Shown piece after piece: positions 23,762-33,311 of a DNA stretch of 64,000 nt (positions within the stretch are counted from its first letter, which is position 1; every line of letters starts with the position of its first letter). Location of the stretch: the NCBI GenBank assembly GCA_016927755.1, contig JAFGLZ010000222.1, positions 62,001-126,000 on the forward strand. The letters run 5' to 3'. The stretch is from Phycisphaerae bacterium. Its GTDB lineage: Bacteria > Planctomycetota > Phycisphaerae > UBA1845 > JAFGLZ01. Position numbers and translations under genes: made by a program. The notes under the pieces are model-generated. The model ran no database searches. It saw only the letters and a list, made by a program, of their open reading frames with translations, and was not told the DNA's origin.

Positions 23762-26248
23762 ATGTTGGCGCGGCTATCCATTCGTCGTTTTCTCTGCGCC
23801 GCTGCGGTGACGCTGGCAGTGCTGAGCGCCTGCGGCGAGGTCATCGCCGTCAGTCGCGGCGGACGCACGTCGTCGTATCAGCGGGTCTCCGGTTCGAGCC
23901 GCTCCGGATCGATATCGCGATCCGGATCGACTCGCTTGCGATCGCCATCGAGATCGTCGCCGGCGCCGACGCCAAGACGTTCGGCGCCGACGGCGCGAAC
24001 GTCGAGCGTCAGCCCGCGATACTCCCCCTCGCGCTCATCCAGCAGCGCAGCCAGGGCATCCGTTCCTTCGAGCATCCGCGTGTCATCGCCACCCAAAGCG
24101 AGCGCGGCTCCCGCCCCGAGGTCCAGCGGCGGGTCCCTCCGAACGTCCTCGCCCTGGCGGATTCGGGTGTCGGACTCCCCGCCGGCCAGGGGCACGATGG
24201 CCAGGGTCGCCCCCCCGGGGCCGCTGGTTCGCAAGGTCCTCTCGAAGGCGTCCGGCCCCACGCCAGACGCGCGATCCGCCTCGGCTCGTCCGACTCCGAG
24301 GATCTCACCCAGCCCGGTGAGAGCATCATCTCCCGAGCCCGCGCGCCGATCTTCGTCACCCCCGACACCGCTACGTTCGATTGCTGAACGACGCGATCCT
24401 CCGGCGCCAAGAAAGGCAGACAGCAGCCCGACCATGAGCGCCAAGCGGATTCGGACAGGCAACTCACCGCCGCCAACCGTCTCGGCGAGAAGATCTCCGT
24501 CCGGTCCGATCAAGAAGGTCACCGACCGACCGGCCGATCGACCCGCCGCGAGCGTGGCAAGGTCGAATGCGTCGGCCCAGCCGCCCAGCCAGCCTCGCCG
24601 CCCGGTTGTCTCGGCGATCAAGCAACTGCTGCGCCCCGCGTCCACCCCGACCGGCGCAGTCCAACCCCTCCGAGGATTGGGCGAGACAGTCAGGACGCCC
24701 AGAGGGGCGATGGGCGTGGGCGGCACCCGTCCGTCCGTGTTCCTCGGATCTGGACGTACCGGCGTGACGAGGACGACGCCGCGCGCATCCGGCAGGAGAA
24801 TCGCCGCGCACGACAGTCGGCATCCCCCAACAACAGGCGGACGGTCCCTGGCGGTCGTCAGGCACGGACCAAGACCGCCGACCGCCGACAAGGGCGACTA
24901 CCCGCGCGGACCCTCTCGCGCCACGCCGCCGTCCACCCCGTTCCTCGCGTTCGGCAAGGTCCACCACGATCGTCGGGGCACGTACGACCGAGTCTGTCCG
25001 CCGGTCAGGACGGTCTATCGATCTCGACACAGGCATTCAGCCTTGGTCGGCTTCGGGTTCTACAGCGCGTGCTATCGCCGGCCCGTCGCCTACCCGGTCT
25101 ACTATCCGGTCTACACCCCGCCCGTATACGTCGGCCTCCCGGCGTACAACACCTACTCGACCTACGCGAGCTCGCCCACCTACGTCCAGGCCGCCCCGGC
25201 GTATCCTCGGGAGGTGATCGTCCCCGAGCCCTCGCCGGATTTCTCGACGGACTACCGTTTCCGCGTGCCTGATTCGCCGCCCCCCGACGAAGACGTTCTG
25301 TTGGACGAAATGGATCCCACCCGGACGCCGCCCGCGCCGAAGGAGGCCCCGCCGACGACGGTGCCCAACGAGCAACCGTCCGGCGTGGAGGAGCGCTCGG
25401 AGTCGCCCATCAGCCCCGAACGACTCCACCAGATGATGCTCGACGGCACGCGGGGCTTCGAGGAGGGCCGATACGACGAGTCGGCCGGTCTCTTCCGGCA
25501 GGTGATGGAGTCCGATCCGAACAACGTGGACGCTCGGCTGGCGCACGCCGTGGCGCGGTTCGCCATTGGAGACTACGCCGCGTCCGCTCTCTCGATCCGA
25601 GTGGGCGTCCTCTTGTTCCCAGGCATCGTGGACACGACCTTCGACCTGCGCGAGCGCTATGGCGTCGAGGGGGACTTCGACCGGCAGACCGCAGCGCTGG
25701 AGAAGTGGGTCGACGAGCGCCCGGCGGACATCGACGCCCGGGTAATCCAGGGGTTCGTCTATCACTTCACCGGCCGGCGCGACCGGGCGGCCGAGGTATG
25801 GCGACACGTCAAACAGAAGAGCCAGGAGGATGCCGAGCTGGCCGACGTCTTTCTGAGCGCCAAGTCCCCCGAGGAGTCTTCCACCGAAGACGCGTCGATC
25901 TCGCCGCCCAGCCCCTCGACCGAAGAGCAGCAGGTGGGGCAGGCCGAGCCGGCACCCTCGGGGACGGTCGTCTACAAGGGCACGCTCAGCAGGGCCGGCG
26001 ATCTGTTCCCGCAACGGACCATGACCGTCGACGGCATTGCCGTCGAGTTCGCCCGGACCGCCGGCGATCCACCCGAGGTGGACCTCGTCGTGGAGGAAGG
26101 CGACACGAAGAATACGCTTGCCGGTCTGGGCGTCGGCGCGGCCACGAGCCTTGTCGGCCGCTCAGGCCAGTCCTACCGTCTGCACGTCCTCGAGATCGAT
26201 CCCACCGTCGGCGCGGTCACGCTGGCGATGACCGAAGAGACGCTCTAA
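23762..26248 (+). CDS. Ser/Arg/Pro-rich lipoprotein with Tyr-rich linker and TPR-like region
   Basis: 828 residues from the ATG at 23762; an upstream ATG at 23702 lacks a Shine-Dalgarno site and would bury the signal. The leader ends in a lipobox (LAVLSAC). Residues about 28-380 are low-complexity Ser, Arg and Pro (SGSSRSGSISRSGSTRLRSP). Residues 430-490 are Tyr/Pro-rich (YPVYYPVYTPPVYVGLPAY). Residues 555-700 read as TPR-type helices (GFEEGRYDESAGLFRQVMES, DARLAHAVARFAIGDYAAS). A C-terminal beta domain follows (DLVVEEGDTKNTLAGLGVG). The basic, disordered N-terminal half would suit binding to acidic polymers at the cell surface. The function is unknown. An antisense frame is also open across the Ser/Arg part, so that segment is less certain than the rest. 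Confidence 0.75.
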   Translation: MLARLSIRRFLCAAAVTLAVLSACGEVIAVSRGGRTSSYQRVSGSSRSGSISRSGSTRLRSPSRSSPAPTPRRSAPTARTSSVSPRYSPSRSSSSAARASVPSSIRVSSPPKASAAPAPRSSGGSLRTSSPWRIRVSDSPPARGTMARVAPPGPLVRKVLSKASGPTPDARSASARPTPRISPSPVRASSPEPARRSSSPPTPLRSIAERRDPPAPRKADSSPTMSAKRIRTGNSPPPTVSARRSPSGPIKKVTDRPADRPAASVARSNASAQPPSQPRRPVVSAIKQLLRPASTPTGAVQPLRGLGETVRTPRGAMGVGGTRPSVFLGSGRTGVTRTTPRASGRRIAAHDSRHPPTTGGRSLAVVRHGPRPPTADKGDYPRGPSRATPPSTPFLAFGKVHHDRRGTYDRVCPPVRTVYRSRHRHSALVGFGFYSACYRRPVAYPVYYPVYTPPVYVGLPAYNTYSTYASSPTYVQAAPAYPREVIVPEPSPDFSTDYRFRVPDSPPPDEDVLLDEMDPTRTPPAPKEAPPTTVPNEQPSGVEERSESPISPERLHQMMLDGTRGFEEGRYDESAGLFRQVMESDPNNVDARLAHAVARFAIGDYAASALSIRVGVLLFPGIVDTTFDLRERYGVEGDFDRQTAALEKWVDERPADIDARVIQGFVYHFTGRRDRAAEVWRHVKQKSQEDAELADVFLSAKSPEESSTEDASISPPSPSTEEQQVGQAEPAPSGTVVYKGTLSRAGDLFPQRTMTVDGIAVEFARTAGDPPEVDLVVEEGDTKNTLAGLGVGAATSLVGRSGQSYRLHVLEIDPTVGAVTLAMTEETL

Positions 26249-26280
26249 CCCAGACCTTCAACCGCGTGGCTCCCAGAACG

Positions 26281-28920
26281 TCACTCGACGACCTTCACAT
26301 TCCATCCGTCTACCTTGACGTGCGGCTCAGCGCCCCCAAGGTCGTCCGCATAGAACGTAGCCGTCAGCGTTCGAGTTTCTCCCGGCAACAAGGCGACGTA
26401 GTTGTCCTGCCAGAACGTCGGCGTGACCTCCGCTCCGCGGGGTCCCTTCGTCACCGCCAGATGGACGGCAAAGGCCAGCTTGTCCGTCGGGTTCTTGATC
26501 GTCACATGCGCGAGCCGCTCCCGACCCCTGGTCTCGAACCTGGACGTAACCTCTACGCGGACGGGCGGCAACTTGGCCAGGGCCTTGAAGTCGGCAACCG
26601 ATGCCGGCTTGATCCGAAAGAACGTCAGGATGTCGCTGTCGAGCGCCTTCATGTCGGCCGCGGTGGACAGCCAATAGAAGTTGTCGCCGAGCCGCCGGCC
26701 GCTCGCATCCTGCAGTGTGAGCGAGAGGAAATACGTCTTTGACAGCCCCGCCGGCCTCATGATGGCCATCGCCTTCGTCTTGCCATCGGCGGCGACGTCG
26801 ACCGTCTCGGTCCTGGCGAGCTTCTCGGTCAGATCGATATTCAGCACCCGCGCCGCTACCCGGAGCCCCTTGAAGTCTTTGTAGAAGCTATTCACGACCC
26901 AGACCGAGTGATCGTCGTAGGAGTACTGGACGTGCAGGGGGGCGCAGGCTTTCTTCGCTCCGTAGTACGCCCCGCCAGCCTGCAGGTACCAGTCGATGTA
27001 TTGCCACGTCGGCGAGGCGGGCCAGGCCGCGTCATACTTCCACGTGGTGATCCCCGTCGCGTCGTATTTGTTCCGCGCGTAGGCTTCGAACATCGCCCGC
27101 GCGCATTCGTAGTTCAACACCTGCCCCTTGCCGCAGAACTCGTCGGGGCCGGTCGGCTTGCCGTAACGGTCCGACATGCCTTCCAGCAGCAGGTCGAAGT
27201 ACTTGCCGCCCTGGATGACCGTATGGAGCGACCACGTCGGCGTCCACGGCGGCCACATCGCATCCGCCGGCATCATCTTCCGCATCGATTCGATCGGCGC
27301 GATGACGCCACCGATGCCGCCTGACTGGGCGAAGCCCCACGCACCGGCCTCCTTCGACAGGTAGTACTGCGTCGGCCCGGCGTACGTCCACAACTTCAGT
27401 GTGCCCGTCCGCGTGCCGCCGGTCTTGAAGCGGCGTCCGACGTAGAAGGCTCCGGAGTGCGGCTGATACGTCCTGCGGACGTCGTGCTTGGCGATCAGGT
27501 CGCGATAGGCCTTGTCGAGCGTCTCGGTGGGGAATGTTTCGTCGTGGCCGAGGAAGTGGACCAGGCTCGGGTGGCTGCGAATCCGCAGCATCGTGTCCTC
27601 GATGCATGCGACGGCGAGGGCCTCGTCCGGGATGCTCCGGCCAAAGATCTGCTGGGTGGCCATGACGCCGTACTCGTCGCAGAGGTCGTAGAAGTCCTCC
27701 GTCTCGCGGATCGAGAAGCCCTCCGAGCGAAGCATGTTGAGGTTGGCCTCCCGGGCGTAACGGATGAGAGCGTCGTAGCGACGTCGATCGAGCCGGAGCA
27801 GCATATCGCACGTCATCCACGCTCCGCCGCGGATGAGGATCCGCTTGCCGTTGATCTTGTAGCCCCGCCAGCCCTCGTTGTTGATATACGTCGTCGCCTC
27901 GCGAATGCCGAAGCGGGTCTTGACCGTGTCCGAGATCTCGCCGCCGACCGTCGCCGTCAGCTTGGCGTCGTAGAGGTTCTGCGGGCCGACGGGGTGAGGC
28001 CACCACAGCCTCGGCTTATCGACGACGAGTGACGCGGCCTCATCCGGGCCGATGCTCACGTCCTTCGTCTCGTTGGGCGCGAGCCTGAAGGCCTTGGCAA
28101 AACGCCGATCCTCGATCTCCCCGGACAAGACGGCCTCGATGGGCTTGGCCATCTTGTTGATCAGTCGGGCATGCGCGGTCAGACGGGCCTTGCACAGCGA
28201 CGGCAGCTTGAGATCGCTGGCCACGTAAGGGTGCCGGATCGCCACCGGACCGGTAGCGCGCAGGGAGACGTCCCGCCAGATGCCCATGTTCAGGTCCGGC
28301 GGCTGTGGGTTGTGATCGTCCCAGCCGGTGGTGGCCTCGAGCTGCTTGGTCTTGTACTTGCGATCGGGGATGTGCCCAGGGGCGGTGATATCGAGCGCCA
28401 GGCAGTTCTTCTGGCCGAGGCGGAGGCCACTCGTTACGTCGAACTCGAACCGCCTGAACATGCCGATGACGACCTGGTCGTCGGCGATCCGCTTGCCGTT
28501 GAGCCAGACGTTCGCCTTGTAGTTGACGCCGTCGAGACAGAGCGTCACGTGCTTGCCCTCGAAGTCGGCGGGGGCGACGAACTCGGTTCGATACCACCAC
28601 GCCGGATAGAACGGGCTCTCCCGCCGCATCGCCAGCCACGGCCCAGGCCGATAGCCGGGAATCTTCGTGATGTTGTCGCCGTAGTACGGATCCGGATAGA
28701 CGCCATCGGCAACCAGCGCCGCCAGCACCGTGCTCGGCACCGATGTGACATGCCACGTGTCCGCCGCAAAGCCGACGGTGGAGATAGCCTCCCCCTTGGC
28801 CGAGATCTCCTTGGACGACTGCAGCCGCCAGCCTTCGCGAAGCCTCACATCCTGATGGGCCGATGCGACCGGGGCGACGGCGATGACGAGGATCGCGAGA
28901 GAGCTTCCACAACCGATCAT
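26281..28920 (-). CDS. Glycoside hydrolase family 2 protein (beta-mannosidase / exo-glucosaminidase type)
   Basis: 879 residues from the ATG at 28920, set by AAGGAGG 8 nt upstream; the frame stays open for another 122 codons with no such signal. A Sec leader (SSLAILVIAVAPVASAH) precedes the sugar-binding sandwich (WWYRTEFVAPADFEGKHV, DGVNYKANVWLNGKRIAD), an Ig-like domain (RLWWPHPVGPQNLYDAKLT, TRFGIREATT) and the TIM barrel. The predicted acid/base is Glu461 in FLGHDETFP. Asp precedes it where most GH2 enzymes have Asn, a change known in the exo-beta-glucosaminidase branch. Further beta domains fill the C-terminus. The gene is convergent with the TPR lipoprotein. Confidence 0.85.
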   Translation of the reverse strand: MIGCGSSLAILVIAVAPVASAHQDVRLREGWRLQSSKEISAKGEAISTVGFAADTWHVTSVPSTVLAALVADGVYPDPYYGDNITKIPGYRPGPWLAMRRESPFYPAWWYRTEFVAPADFEGKHVTLCLDGVNYKANVWLNGKRIADDQVVIGMFRRFEFDVTSGLRLGQKNCLALDITAPGHIPDRKYKTKQLEATTGWDDHNPQPPDLNMGIWRDVSLRATGPVAIRHPYVASDLKLPSLCKARLTAHARLINKMAKPIEAVLSGEIEDRRFAKAFRLAPNETKDVSIGPDEAASLVVDKPRLWWPHPVGPQNLYDAKLTATVGGEISDTVKTRFGIREATTYINNEGWRGYKINGKRILIRGGAWMTCDMLLRLDRRRYDALIRYAREANLNMLRSEGFSIRETEDFYDLCDEYGVMATQQIFGRSIPDEALAVACIEDTMLRIRSHPSLVHFLGHDETFPTETLDKAYRDLIAKHDVRRTYQPHSGAFYVGRRFKTGGTRTGTLKLWTYAGPTQYYLSKEAGAWGFAQSGGIGGVIAPIESMRKMMPADAMWPPWTPTWSLHTVIQGGKYFDLLLEGMSDRYGKPTGPDEFCGKGQVLNYECARAMFEAYARNKYDATGITTWKYDAAWPASPTWQYIDWYLQAGGAYYGAKKACAPLHVQYSYDDHSVWVVNSFYKDFKGLRVAARVLNIDLTEKLARTETVDVAADGKTKAMAIMRPAGLSKTYFLSLTLQDASGRRLGDNFYWLSTAADMKALDSDILTFFRIKPASVADFKALAKLPPVRVEVTSRFETRGRERLAHVTIKNPTDKLAFAVHLAVTKGPRGAEVTPTFWQDNYVALLPGETRTLTATFYADDLGGAEPHVKVDGWNVKVVE

Positions 28921-29151
28921 GCAGAGACCTCCTTGGGACGTGCTCGCCTGCGCGGGGCTTCGGCTCGGGCCCCCGGCGAGCGGCGTGCCGGGCGGCATGA
29001 TAGCGGATTGGCTCAGCCTGATCACAGTCGATTCTTCTCGCGGATCCCCGGCGGCGGAGAGCTTCGTCGGTAGGTGTTGCACGGCCACGTCTGAACTGGG
29101 GGAAAACGTATTCGCTTCTTCTTTCCGCGGAGCTGGCGTATACTTGCTTGC
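28921..29151. promoter_or_regulatory. Divergent control region between the GH2 gene and the toxin-antitoxin pair
   Basis: This spacer must hold both promoters. On the plus strand TATACT (29139-29144) is a good -10 shape but lies only 8 bases from the antitoxin ATG, so the message would be almost leaderless; its -35 (TTCTTC) is poor. The segment 29040-29150 looks more AT-rich than its surroundings. Confidence 0.4.
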
Positions 29152-29367
29152 ATGAAGACGATCATGGTCCAACTTCCAGATGAGCTGGAACGGCGCCTGC
29201 GAGAGCTGTCGAACCGGCAGCGAAGGCCGTTGGAGGAAACGGCGGCGGAGATCCTCCGCCGACGGCTGATGCTTGACCGGTTCCATGACCTCTGCCGCGA
29301 GTCCGAGGCGCTTGCCGAGGCCGCGGGATACCGATCGGAAGATGAGCTGCTCCGGGACGTCTCATGA
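29152..29367 (+). CDS. Antitoxin, ribbon-helix-helix type
   Basis: 71 residues. The N-terminus KTIMVQLPDELERRLRELS is a typical RHH strand-helix start, followed by a second helix (LEETAAEILRRRLML) and a C-terminal toxin-binding tail rich in Glu. It would bind DNA as a dimer, repress its own operon and neutralise the PIN toxin encoded next. The stop codon overlaps the toxin start by four bases (ATGA at 29364-29367), the usual coupling in type II toxin-antitoxin pairs. It has no visible Shine-Dalgarno site. Confidence 0.8.
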   Translation: MKTIMVQLPDELERRLRELSNRQRRPLEETAAEILRRRLMLDRFHDLCRESEALAEAAGYRSEDELLRDVS

Positions 29368-29771
29368 GAGTCGTCCTTGACTCGAACGTGATCCTGGCCG
29401 CATTCGGGTTCGGCGGCATCTGCCATGTCTGCATCGATGCGCATGACCTGATCCTCTCGGAGCCGCTGCTCGCCGAGGTCCACGCACACCTTCAAGACAA
29501 ACTCGGACATACAAGGTCACTGGCCGATGATCGTGTCGCGCTGCTTCGCGAAGCGGCCGTCGTCGTTGCCCCGGCCGATGTGCCGACGAATGCTCGCCGC
29601 GATCCCGACGATTTGGCGGTACTTGGGACAATGGTCACGGGTCAGGCGGACTGCCTCGTGACCGGCGACCACGATCTGCTGTCACTCGAACAGTATGACG
29701 GGCGTCCGATTCTGTCCCCTCGGCAGTTTTGGATGGGTCTGAGGCCGCCCTCTTCGTCGTCCCCGCCGTAA
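29364..29771 (+). CDS. PIN-domain toxin of a type II toxin-antitoxin pair
   Basis: 135 residues with the PIN acidic residues in place: Asp6 in VVLDSNVIL, Glu in LSEPLLAEV, Asp in RRDPDDLAV and Asp in LVTGDHDLL. This matches the family annotated as putative toxin component, PIN family, which cleaves RNA with a divalent metal. The protein ends with GLRPPSSSSPP, an unstructured tail slightly longer than usual. Made only by coupling to the antitoxin, it would be inactive until the antitoxin is degraded. Confidence 0.85.
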   Translation: MRVVLDSNVILAAFGFGGICHVCIDAHDLILSEPLLAEVHAHLQDKLGHTRSLADDRVALLREAAVVVAPADVPTNARRDPDDLAVLGTMVTGQADCLVTGDHDLLSLEQYDGRPILSPRQFWMGLRPPSSSSPP

Positions 29772-30007
29772 ACGGGTTGCATCGCGGCGTCGCGGGCCGT
29801 GACGGTGGGCGCTGTGCGGATAGGCTCTGTTGCAGGCCGCAGACAGGATCATCCATTCTTGGCGATGCGCATCCGCATCACGATGACTCGTGGGACTGAG
29901 ACATGCAGCGGCGACAAGGCGTTAACGTTTGTCGAAAGGACCGGGGGCGCGTCCGGCTCGTCCTAAACACCTTTCCTTGTCCGGGACGTGCTTGGGCTTC
30001 GCGGGAA

Positions 30008-33000
30008 ATGGGCCACCCGCCCGTCTATTGTCCGTCGAAGGCGACGTTCGTGGCGGCTCTGGTGGCCTTGGGGGGTCTCGTCCTGCCGCAATCGCGCGCC
30101 GCCGAATCCCTCCCCACCTACTACGCCCATAACACCGTCGAGGACGCTCACGGCGTCATCGCGCCCTGGCACAAGGGCCAGAACGGGCAGTGGGACGAGC
30201 GACTCCGCATCGGGGCCGAGCTCTACAAGCGCTATCCCTGGGTCGATACGGACAAGGCCGTCATGGCCGCCCCGCACATCATCTACAACACGCACTGGAA
30301 GATCACCGACGACGGCACCATCATCATCCCCCCGACGCACCCGTGGATGTGCGGCGACCTGAGCCAGCGCAGCCTGAGCATCATCCAGGGCCTCTCGAAG
30401 TACTACCGCTACAGCGGCGATCCGCTGGCGTTTGTCTACATCCCGCTGACGGTGGACTACATCCTGGACTACTGCCTGACGCCACCCGATCACCCCTGGC
30501 CGAGCTTCCCCGTCAGCACGCCGACCAAGGGCATCGGTTACCAGCGAGCGAATCCCGACGTGGCCAACCAGCTCGATCTGTGCGCGTACGTGGGCGTCGA
30601 GGTCCTCCGCGCCTACAAGTTCACGGGGACGAAGCGCTACCTCGAGGCCGCCCAACGCTGGGGCGAGACGATCGCGACCAAGTGCAACTTCGACAAGCCC
30701 GACCTGCCGCCGTGGAGCCGCTACGTCAGCCCGCAATACCTGCTCTGGTCGGACGAGCTGACCGGCGGCGTCACGTTGATCGTCGAGTTCCTCGACGCGC
30801 TGATCGACATGGGATTCACTGGCAAGGACAACATCGTCGTCAAGGCCCGCGACCGCGGCCGGGCGTACCTGACGGACGACCTCCTGCCACGCTGGACCGA
30901 GAACGAGGTCTGGGGTCGCCACTACTGGGACATGGAGGGGGCGCTCCTCTGCGGTGTGCTGCCGTGGATCTGCGAGTACTTCATGGACCACCCGGAGGCC
31001 TTCCCGCTTTGGAAGACGGACGTTCGCAACCTGATGTCGCTGGCGTTCAATCGAAACTGCGTGGATCCCGCCTCTCGCGGCGAGGCCTACAGCGGCGCGT
31101 GGGCGATTCCGGAATCGAGCATCTGCTGCCGGACGTCGCTGTCGTACAACCAGTACACCTACGCGCCGACGTTCATGATGTACGGCGAGCGGGCCGACGA
31201 CGAGTGGGCCCGCGAGATCGGACGGCGGATGCTCCTGATGGCCACGTACGACAGTCGCGAGACCGGCGTCGTGTTGGACGGCCTGGCGGGCGAGGTCGTC
31301 GAGGCGGGCAACTGGCTGAACCTAGCGCACCCGTGGCCGTTCTGCCAGATCATGAAAGCGATGGAGATCGATCCCGAGGCGTGCGGCCCGAGCCGAGAGA
31401 ACCACATCATGAGCAGCACGTCCGTCGTCACCTCCGTCGTGTACGACAAGGGGCGAATCGAGTACGAGACATTCGACGCGCCGGAGAACTGCGAGGCTGT
31501 GTTGCGCCTCGCCTTCTCGCCGACGTCCGTGACGGTCGGCGGCAAGGCGCTGTCGCGCCGGACCGACCTGAAGCAGAACGGATACACCGTCAAGGAGATC
31601 GCTGGCGGTGACCGCCTTCTGACGATTCGACATGACGGCTGCAAACGCGTCGTCGTCGATGGCCCGGACCCGCAGGAGGTCGTCGACGATGACGCGCTCG
31701 CGTATACGGGCTCCTGGCAGCCGACAACCCGACAAGGCGCTCGCGGCGGAAGCCTGCATGTCACCTCGGAGGCGGGCGCGACGATGAAGTTCGCGTTCAC
31801 GGGCAACCAGGTCCGACTGATCGGCTCAGTCGACACCGCCGGCGGGTTGGCCGACGTCTTCGTCGACGGTGCCAGGCAGTTGACGCTGATCGATTGCTGG
31901 AACCCGGCTCCCCGCGATCAACAACTCTTGTACAGCAGGAGCGGGCTGTCCGACGGCAAGCACACGCTCAAGATCGTCGCCCGGGGCAAGGGAAACCTCA
32001 TCTCCAAGGGCAGTGCCGTCTGCGTGGATGCCGTGCAGTACTCGGCCGCAAAGGGCGAGACCGGATTCGGCGAGGGCGGCGGTCCCGTCGAGCCGCAGCG
32101 GATGATCTTCGGTTACACAGGGCGTCAGGACTATGTTGATTCACAGGGCAACGCGTGGCGGCCGGGGACCGAGTTCGTTATCCGCCTGGGCCACGGGGCG
32201 GACTCCGTCGTGCGGGCCCTCTGCACGGAGCGTCGCAGCGTCTACATCGGCGGGACCGCCGACCCGGAGCTCTACCGCTACGGGCTGCACGGGCAGGACT
32301 TCCGCATCAACCTCACCGTCGGTCCGGGGCGATACTCCGCCAGGCTGCTCTTTGCCGACACGAACGTGGGCGGGGCGATGCGGGCGTGGATCAACGGCCA
32401 GGAGGCCGTCGAGCAACTCACCGTGCGCGAAGCGGCTGGCGGCAAGTTCAAGGCGTTCGACCTGACGTTCCCTGACATCCGACCCGCCAGCGGGATGATC
32501 GAGATCCGCCTGGCTGCCTCGGGCAAGAGCGAAGCGTGCATCCAAGCGCTCGAAGTCGTCCCGTATGACGGCAAGGAGACACGACTCATCTATCGCTTCG
32601 CCAAGCAGCTCCTCGTCAACGACAACTTCGAAGCGGACCTAAAGGACGTGCCCAACGAGTTCCAGTACATCAGCAAGGCTCCGTCGAGATGGCATTTCGT
32701 GTTGAGCGAATCGAACGACCACGGCATTCAGAACATCGTGCCGTTCGGCGGGGGCAAAGTCGGCGCCTGGCTGAGCACCGGCGACGGCGTCTATCAAGCC
32801 GCGCGGCACTACCCGATCCGGGATGGTGAGCGGTACCGCGTGCATGCCCGAGTTCGGGGCAAGGGCAAGGAGGGCGTTGCCGGGTCCGCGTCTGCCGGCA
32901 ACCGGATCGGCGTGACGATGTACTGGGTGCGCGGCGCGGACAAGCCCTTCGACGGACAAGAGGGGCGGGACTGGGGCGTCGCCGCCGAGGCGTCGGTGGT

Positions 33001-33181
33001 TCCCGAATCGGACGGCGTCTGGCATGACCTTCAGGCGGAATACCTGGGCAAGGCGGAGCATGCGGGGCGGCGGCTCGTCGTGAAGGGATGGTACCAGCGC
33101 GAAAAGGGGACGTCCGACTCCTACGTATACTTCGACAAAATCACGCTCCTTCGCGCCGCGGGGCTGGCGCCGGTGGAGTAG
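30008..33181 (+). CDS. Large exported alpha/alpha-toroid protein with malectin and CBM-like domains
   Basis: 1057 residues from the ATG at 30008, which leads into a signal peptide (FVAALVALGGLVLPQSRA); 35 more codons are open upstream. Residues 30-520 look like a six-hairpin (alpha/alpha)6 barrel (QRSLSIIQGLSKYYRYSGDP, AAQRWGETIATKCNF, WGRHYWDMEGALLCG), the fold of several glycosidases and lyases. A beta-sandwich at about 580-690 (SLHVTSEAGATMKFAFTGNQ) is followed by a malectin-like domain at about 697-855 (YRYGLHGQDFRINLTVGPGR) and a C-terminal CBM4/9-like sandwich (LLVNDNFEADLKD to YVYFDKITLL). This suggests a surface enzyme acting on a polysaccharide. I cannot give a GH number. Confidence 0.7.
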   Translation: MGHPPVYCPSKATFVAALVALGGLVLPQSRAAESLPTYYAHNTVEDAHGVIAPWHKGQNGQWDERLRIGAELYKRYPWVDTDKAVMAAPHIIYNTHWKITDDGTIIIPPTHPWMCGDLSQRSLSIIQGLSKYYRYSGDPLAFVYIPLTVDYILDYCLTPPDHPWPSFPVSTPTKGIGYQRANPDVANQLDLCAYVGVEVLRAYKFTGTKRYLEAAQRWGETIATKCNFDKPDLPPWSRYVSPQYLLWSDELTGGVTLIVEFLDALIDMGFTGKDNIVVKARDRGRAYLTDDLLPRWTENEVWGRHYWDMEGALLCGVLPWICEYFMDHPEAFPLWKTDVRNLMSLAFNRNCVDPASRGEAYSGAWAIPESSICCRTSLSYNQYTYAPTFMMYGERADDEWAREIGRRMLLMATYDSRETGVVLDGLAGEVVEAGNWLNLAHPWPFCQIMKAMEIDPEACGPSRENHIMSSTSVVTSVVYDKGRIEYETFDAPENCEAVLRLAFSPTSVTVGGKALSRRTDLKQNGYTVKEIAGGDRLLTIRHDGCKRVVVDGPDPQEVVDDDALAYTGSWQPTTRQGARGGSLHVTSEAGATMKFAFTGNQVRLIGSVDTAGGLADVFVDGARQLTLIDCWNPAPRDQQLLYSRSGLSDGKHTLKIVARGKGNLISKGSAVCVDAVQYSAAKGETGFGEGGGPVEPQRMIFGYTGRQDYVDSQGNAWRPGTEFVIRLGHGADSVVRALCTERRSVYIGGTADPELYRYGLHGQDFRINLTVGPGRYSARLLFADTNVGGAMRAWINGQEAVEQLTVREAAGGKFKAFDLTFPDIRPASGMIEIRLAASGKSEACIQALEVVPYDGKETRLIYRFAKQLLVNDNFEADLKDVPNEFQYISKAPSRWHFVLSESNDHGIQNIVPFGGGKVGAWLSTGDGVYQAARHYPIRDGERYRVHARVRGKGKEGVAGSASAGNRIGVTMYWVRGADKPFDGQEGRDWGVAAEASVVPESDGVWHDLQAEYLGKAEHAGRRLVVKGWYQREKGTSDSYVYFDKITLLRAAGLAPVE

Positions 33182-33191
33182 GAAAACTCAG

Positions 33192-33206
33192 GATGGGTGG
33201 CCCATC
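33192..33206. repeat. Small hairpin between convergent genes
   Basis: GATGGG-TGG-CCCATC, 10 bases after the stop of the plus-strand gene. A second, long-range inverted pair (AGCGTTGGG at 33212, CCCAACGCT at 33305) spans the rest of the spacer and touches the stop codon of the opposite gene. Confidence 0.45.
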
Positions 33207-33311
33207 GCTTCAGCGTTGGGGGACTCGAATGCCGCTTCCAATCCGAATCCCGTCGCCCCTCAAGCGGTGGACCACCCACCACGACGCACGTCTTGCCCAA
33301 GACGCCCAACG

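Noticed and set aside
23878-24891. 337-codon minus frame opposite the Ser/Arg-rich region
   Set aside because: No known domain, and the plus frame is continuous with a signal peptide and TPR region; some doubt remains for this segment.
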